From NCBI GenBank assembly GCA_022821495.1, contig JAJEDN010000031.1, positions 1-33,656 on the forward strand: a DNA stretch of 33,656 nt, read 5' to 3'. This DNA is from Candidatus Poribacteria bacterium. GTDB lineage: Bacteria; Poribacteria; WGA-4E; WGA-3G. The notes under the pieces were generated by a model that worked only from the letters and a program-made list of their open reading frames with translations, had not been told where the DNA came from and searched no databases. Numbering within the stretch: the stretch's first letter is position 1; each line of letters starts with the position of its first letter. A program made the translations under genes and the position numbers. This document shows, piece by piece, positions 30,998 to 33,656 of the stretch.

Positions 30998-32989
30998 CTA
31001 CGGATAGAACTGGTACATGGTAGTGTTTAGGAGGACGTTTAGGAGGCTCCATGTGCTGCCCATGAGGTAATCGCCGAGGACTAAGCCTAAGAAGAAGGGA
31101 ATGGCGCGCCGATAACTTTGGATGCCACCGTGCCGGAGGATGAGCCATTTTAATGACAGCGCGATGAGCAGCGGAATCCAGAGGTCGGACATCTCTTGGT
31201 TGCTCGCCATGACGTAACCGAGCGGATGCAGTGGCAGCCAGAAGAATTTGACACGCAGATAGGTCAGCACCATCATGACAGAGAAGCCGATACCCATGAA
31301 TATTACGCCGATCCAGTCTGTACCGAGTGGATAGGATATCCAGTTCGTCAATCGTTGGAAGTATTGTCTACCGTAGCCGAGTGCCCAGGGGCCGAAGTAT
31401 CCGGAATCGGCACCGAACTGGTAATAGAGATGGAGTTGTACCCAGAAAGCGACAAACACACCGAAAATAGTGGCGATGATGATGGTCAGGAGCATCCGAC
31501 GTTGGTTAATATTGGCGAGTTCAGCGATTTTAAATGCCTCTAATTGGTGGGGCATCTGTTGCGGACGGTAATCGCGGTTGAAGAAGCAGACGGAGAGTGC
31601 TGTCAAATTCTGTGCACCGAGGCGATGTGTCCCGAGAATTGTGTTCAAGATGTATCGCGGCGCCTGCCAGTGGTAGGCGTGAACGAAGATACCGGATTCC
31701 GCACGGATACGTGTCGTCACGAGTGGCGTTATGAGGAACAAGATCGCGAAAGTGAGCGCGATCCATGGTGACATGCCAGCCTTATAGAGGAGAAATGCGA
31801 ACACCAGAATGCCGACGATAAATCCCCAGACAGCCACTCGATATGGCATCGGTTCGTCGTTTTGGTCGATTGGCGGTTCTCGTCCACGAGAGGGCAGCGC
31901 GCTTCTCAAAACGGCAGTAAAATGCCGCTTGCCGGTCCAACCAAAGAAGAAACAGAGTCCCACGAAAGCACCGATTGTCTGTTCGTTAAGGTAAGGGAAA
32001 CGCGGAATAGCATTCCATCCGACTGCTTGTGCTAAAGCGACTTCGTTTCGATAGAGGAAATAGAAGAGGGTCGTCGAAAAGAGGACATCCAACGGCATGA
32101 GGAACATAATCCCAATAGCGAACGGATAAAAGGCGGTGATGATGGTACCGTAGTAACTGAACGGGGGTTCGTGGAACCTGAAGAAACGGCGCGTTACAGG
32201 GATATGCGGGAGGACAGGATAGAGATGGCTCAGTCCGTTGAATAGGCTGATACCCGCGGCAATCCCGAAGCCGATCCACATCCGTTTGTTTCGGAAGAAA
32301 CCGGATTTCGGATCCGTCATCATAAGCGGGAGTTGAATAATCGGGAAGGTGAGGCGTTCACGCTGTGCCCACTGCCGACGGAGGATCGTGTTGAGGCAGA
32401 GAAAAATGAACGCTATCACTACGAAAAGCAACAACCACGCGCCTATTATCGGTAGCCACACCTGTAAATGAAGCGGACGATATAGGCTTGACTCGCCTTG
32501 GTAATAGCCGCGGAGCGCGTCTCTATCTGAAACCGTGAGCCATTGCGGGAGATGGTGCCAAAACAGGGTACGCCATTCGTTCTCTTCGGTTGCGAACCAG
32601 AAACTGTGTCCAAGGACGGAGAGGATTGCTTGTAAGACATCACACCCCGCGAGCGTTGTGGCAAAACTGAGCGTCACGTAGAGTAATAAGAGTTCGCCTT
32701 GACCGAGGGCAACATTACTGTTTAGGAGACGGATGACTGCATTAATCACCATCACCGCTGTAAGAATGAAAATAACATTGGAGAGCGGGACGACCCATGT
32801 CGGAAAGGTATAACGCACGATTTCCATCTGGATGAGGAAATAGCAGTTAATCGGTGCGGTAATAGCAAAGATGCATAGGACACGCCATGTCAAAGCACGC
32901 TGTTGCTGGGGAGAAGTCAATGTTAATCCGCCTCTGTCAAATCTATTGGATGTCTCCTTGATTGTAGCAGATAGGCTGATTCCATTCAA
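30998..32989 (-). CDS. Large polytopic membrane protein resembling DUF6785
   Basis: The frame covers 663 codons from a TTG at 32989; a second TTG near 32920 (before TSPQQQRALTWRVL) with GAGG upstream would give the more usual short N-terminus. Roughly 14-16 hydrophobic segments can be counted, for example VLCIFAITAPINCYFL, VVPLSNVIFILTAVMVI, LLLFVVIAFIFLCL and IALTFAILFLITPLV, with conserved-looking loops RERLTFPIIQLPL and RIRAESGIFVHAYHW. The layout resembles a family annotated DUF6784/DUF6785, seen in Planctomycetes and Poribacteria, which may be related to oligopeptide-type transporters; that assignment is from memory. Transport is plausible but unproven. The gene is only 15 bp downstream of the small protein gene at 33005. 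Confidence 0.7.
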   Translation of the reverse strand: MNGISLSATIKETSNRFDRGGLTLTSPQQQRALTWRVLCIFAITAPINCYFLIQMEIVRYTFPTWVVPLSNVIFILTAVMVINAVIRLLNSNVALGQGELLLLYVTLSFATTLAGCDVLQAILSVLGHSFWFATEENEWRTLFWHHLPQWLTVSDRDALRGYYQGESSLYRPLHLQVWLPIIGAWLLLFVVIAFIFLCLNTILRRQWAQRERLTFPIIQLPLMMTDPKSGFFRNKRMWIGFGIAAGISLFNGLSHLYPVLPHIPVTRRFFRFHEPPFSYYGTIITAFYPFAIGIMFLMPLDVLFSTTLFYFLYRNEVALAQAVGWNAIPRFPYLNEQTIGAFVGLCFFFGWTGKRHFTAVLRSALPSRGREPPIDQNDEPMPYRVAVWGFIVGILVFAFLLYKAGMSPWIALTFAILFLITPLVTTRIRAESGIFVHAYHWQAPRYILNTILGTHRLGAQNLTALSVCFFNRDYRPQQMPHQLEAFKIAELANINQRRMLLTIIIATIFGVFVAFWVQLHLYYQFGADSGYFGPWALGYGRQYFQRLTNWISYPLGTDWIGVIFMGIGFSVMMVLTYLRVKFFWLPLHPLGYVMASNQEMSDLWIPLLIALSLKWLILRHGGIQSYRRAIPFFLGLVLGDYLMGSTWSLLNVLLNTTMYQFYP

Positions 32990-33004
32990 GAGAATTTATG
33001 TATA

Positions 33005-33277
33005 TTAGGTGTATACCTTAATCTCTTCTGGATTCACCGCAACGATACGGGAAACGCGTTGCGTTTCTTCTTCAGAGAGCACCTTGACGATATGGTTCCA
33101 GATTAGATCATCGCGTTCTGAGGTTTTATGGTGATGGATATCAAATTTTCGGCTGATGATGAGAACACGAATGTGTTCGTCGCCATCATCAAAAACATCA
33201 ATGAAGTAGTCGGGATCACTGAACGAAGCTGCTTCAAGTGCATCGTAGATTTTCTGTTTTATAATTTCACGTTCCAT
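33005..33277 (-). CDS. Small acidic protein of unknown function, paralogue A
   Basis: The start chosen is the ATG at 33277, with AGGAG 5-6 nt upstream; the longer frame reaching 33493 runs through the neighbouring copy in the wrong frame. The product has 90 aa: MEREIIKQKIYDALEAASF, then DYFIDVFDDGDEHIRVLIIS, RKFDIHHHK, a helical DDLIWNHIVKVLSEEE and EEIKVYT. No family was recognised. No signal or membrane segment is visible, and the pattern suggests a small alpha-beta cytoplasmic protein. A homologous copy lies directly upstream (33291-33533), and the polytopic membrane protein gene follows after 15 bp, so the three are probably co-transcribed. Confidence 0.75.
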   Translation of the reverse strand: MEREIIKQKIYDALEAASFSDPDYFIDVFDDGDEHIRVLIISRKFDIHHHKTSERDDLIWNHIVKVLSEEETQRVSRIVAVNPEEIKVYT

Positions 33278-33290
33278 GTCTACTCCTGGA

Positions 33291-33533
33291 TTACCAGATC
33301 GCAACCTCTTCAGGCAGCATACCAATGGATAGGGACACGTGTCCCCACTCTTCGTTTGAAAGATGCTTGAGGAGCTCATTCCAGATGATCTCGCCTCTGC
33401 CGCCCATAGTGTAACCGTCGAATTTTCTACTGACGATGACAATATGGACAAGGTCATCAAAACCATCGGAGACATCAACGAAGTCTTTAGCATCGCAGAA
33501 ATAACCTGTCTTGAGCCAATACCTTCGCCAATT
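33291..33533 (-). CDS. Small protein of unknown function, paralogue B, start unresolved
   Basis: The frame ends at TAA (33291-33293) and reads GYFCDAKDFVDVSDGFDDLV, then HIVIVSRKFDGYTM, GGRGEIIWNELLKHLSNEEW and GMLPEEVAIW. This matches paralogue A residue for residue in the DxFDD, SRKFD and IWNxxxKxLS segments. The frame is open up to a stop at 33591, but it holds no ATG, GTG or TTG before the homologous region; the only ATG is inside (TMGG). A neighbouring frame reads KSDPDKLAKVLAQDRLF just upstream, which looks more protein-like, so a frameshift (mutation or assembly error) near 33505-33515 is likely. A rare start codon is the other option. Confidence 0.55.
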   Translation of the reverse strand, partial: NWRRYWLKTGYFCDAKDFVDVSDGFDDLVHIVIVSRKFDGYTMGGRGEIIWNELLKHLSNEEWGHVSLSIGMLPEEVAIW

Positions 33534-33656
33534 TATCCGGGTCTGATTTGATTTGAAGTGTAATGAATAGCACCGAGAGCACCCAGATGTTCAGCGATGT
33601 TGTCAATAACAATCGTATCAGGTTTTTGCGGAAGTATTTTTAATGTTTCTTGTAAA
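33533..33656 (-). CDS. C-terminal part of an unidentified gene (5' end outside window)
   Basis: An open minus-strand frame enters at the window edge and ends at TAA (33533-33535). The 40 visible residues read LQETLKILPQKPDTIVIDN, then IAEHLGALGAIHYTSNQIRPG. The composition looks like a folded cytoplasmic protein end. The fragment is too short to name. It abuts paralogue B, so the genes are probably one operon. Confidence 0.55.
   Translation of the reverse strand, partial: LQETLKILPQKPDTIVIDNIAEHLGALGAIHYTSNQIRPG

Noticed and set aside
33278..33493. 162-codon version of the small protein gene
   Set aside because: The upstream half reads paralogue B's DNA in the wrong frame; AGGAG precedes the ATG at 33277.

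Overview
The window looks like a chromosomal segment of an uncultivated sponge- or marine-associated bacterium of the Candidatus Poribacteria type. This rests on recognition, not a search. The signs are large secreted leucine-rich-repeat proteins with a dockerin-like DVNxDG pair and a C-terminal 'NYPNPFNPETWIPYQL' module, tandem sialate O-acetylesterases, a galactonate-dehydratase-like enolase, an HpcH/HpaI aldolase, a large polytopic protein resembling DUF6785, and many short intergenic repeats. No rRNA, tRNA, CRISPR array, phage module or transposase gene was found. Nearly every gene is on the minus strand; the TrpD-like gene, a small secreted protein and archease are on the plus strand.

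Layout, left to right. (1) 1-4430: two paralogous secreted LRR-dockerin proteins (the left one runs off the window) and a lamin-tail-domain lipoprotein. (2) 4641-7813: an envelope/polysaccharide block with a GT4 glycosyltransferase, a polysaccharide deacetylase and a parallel beta-helix lipoprotein. (3) 7902-11957: the bacterial RNA-repair pair hen1-pnkp, read from a near-consensus promoter whose -10 lies in an 18-bp palindrome. A TrpD-like gene diverges from it. (4) 13928-19375: carbohydrate catabolism, with an enolase-superfamily sugar-acid dehydratase and two closely related sialate O-acetylesterases separated by a MITE-like element. An Rpn-type PD-(D/E)XK protein sits between the dehydratase and the esterases. 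(5) 19416-23468: an AAA ATPase-nuclease fusion and a RecD2 helicase. (6) 23756-27288: threonine synthase, an unrecognised 442-aa protein and an HpcH/HpaI aldolase. (7) 27535-29256: a DNA methyltransferase fused to an Mrr-like nuclease domain. (8) 29603-30991: a secreted discoidin-like protein and archease. (9) 30998-33656: the polytopic membrane protein behind two small paralogous proteins and the tail of another gene.

Functional threads. RNA repair appears twice (Hen1/Pnkp, and archease, the RtcB ligase cofactor), although rtcB is not in the window. Extracellular glycan handling appears in the esterases, dehydratase, deacetylase, beta-helix and discoidin-like proteins. DNA processing or defence appears in the methylase-nuclease fusion, AAA-nuclease, Rpn protein and RecD2.

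The least explained signals are at DNA level. A roughly 54-bp sequence recurs at the 5' ends of two unrelated genes and is read in different frames. Sigma70-like promoters repeatedly have their -10 inside an AT palindrome. One promoter would give a leaderless mRNA. Repeat-like sequence has apparently entered the recD2 and trpD-like reading frames. A small gene at the right edge lacks a usable start codon. All coordinates, motifs and starts come from reading the sequence by eye; family names come from recognised motifs, not database searches.
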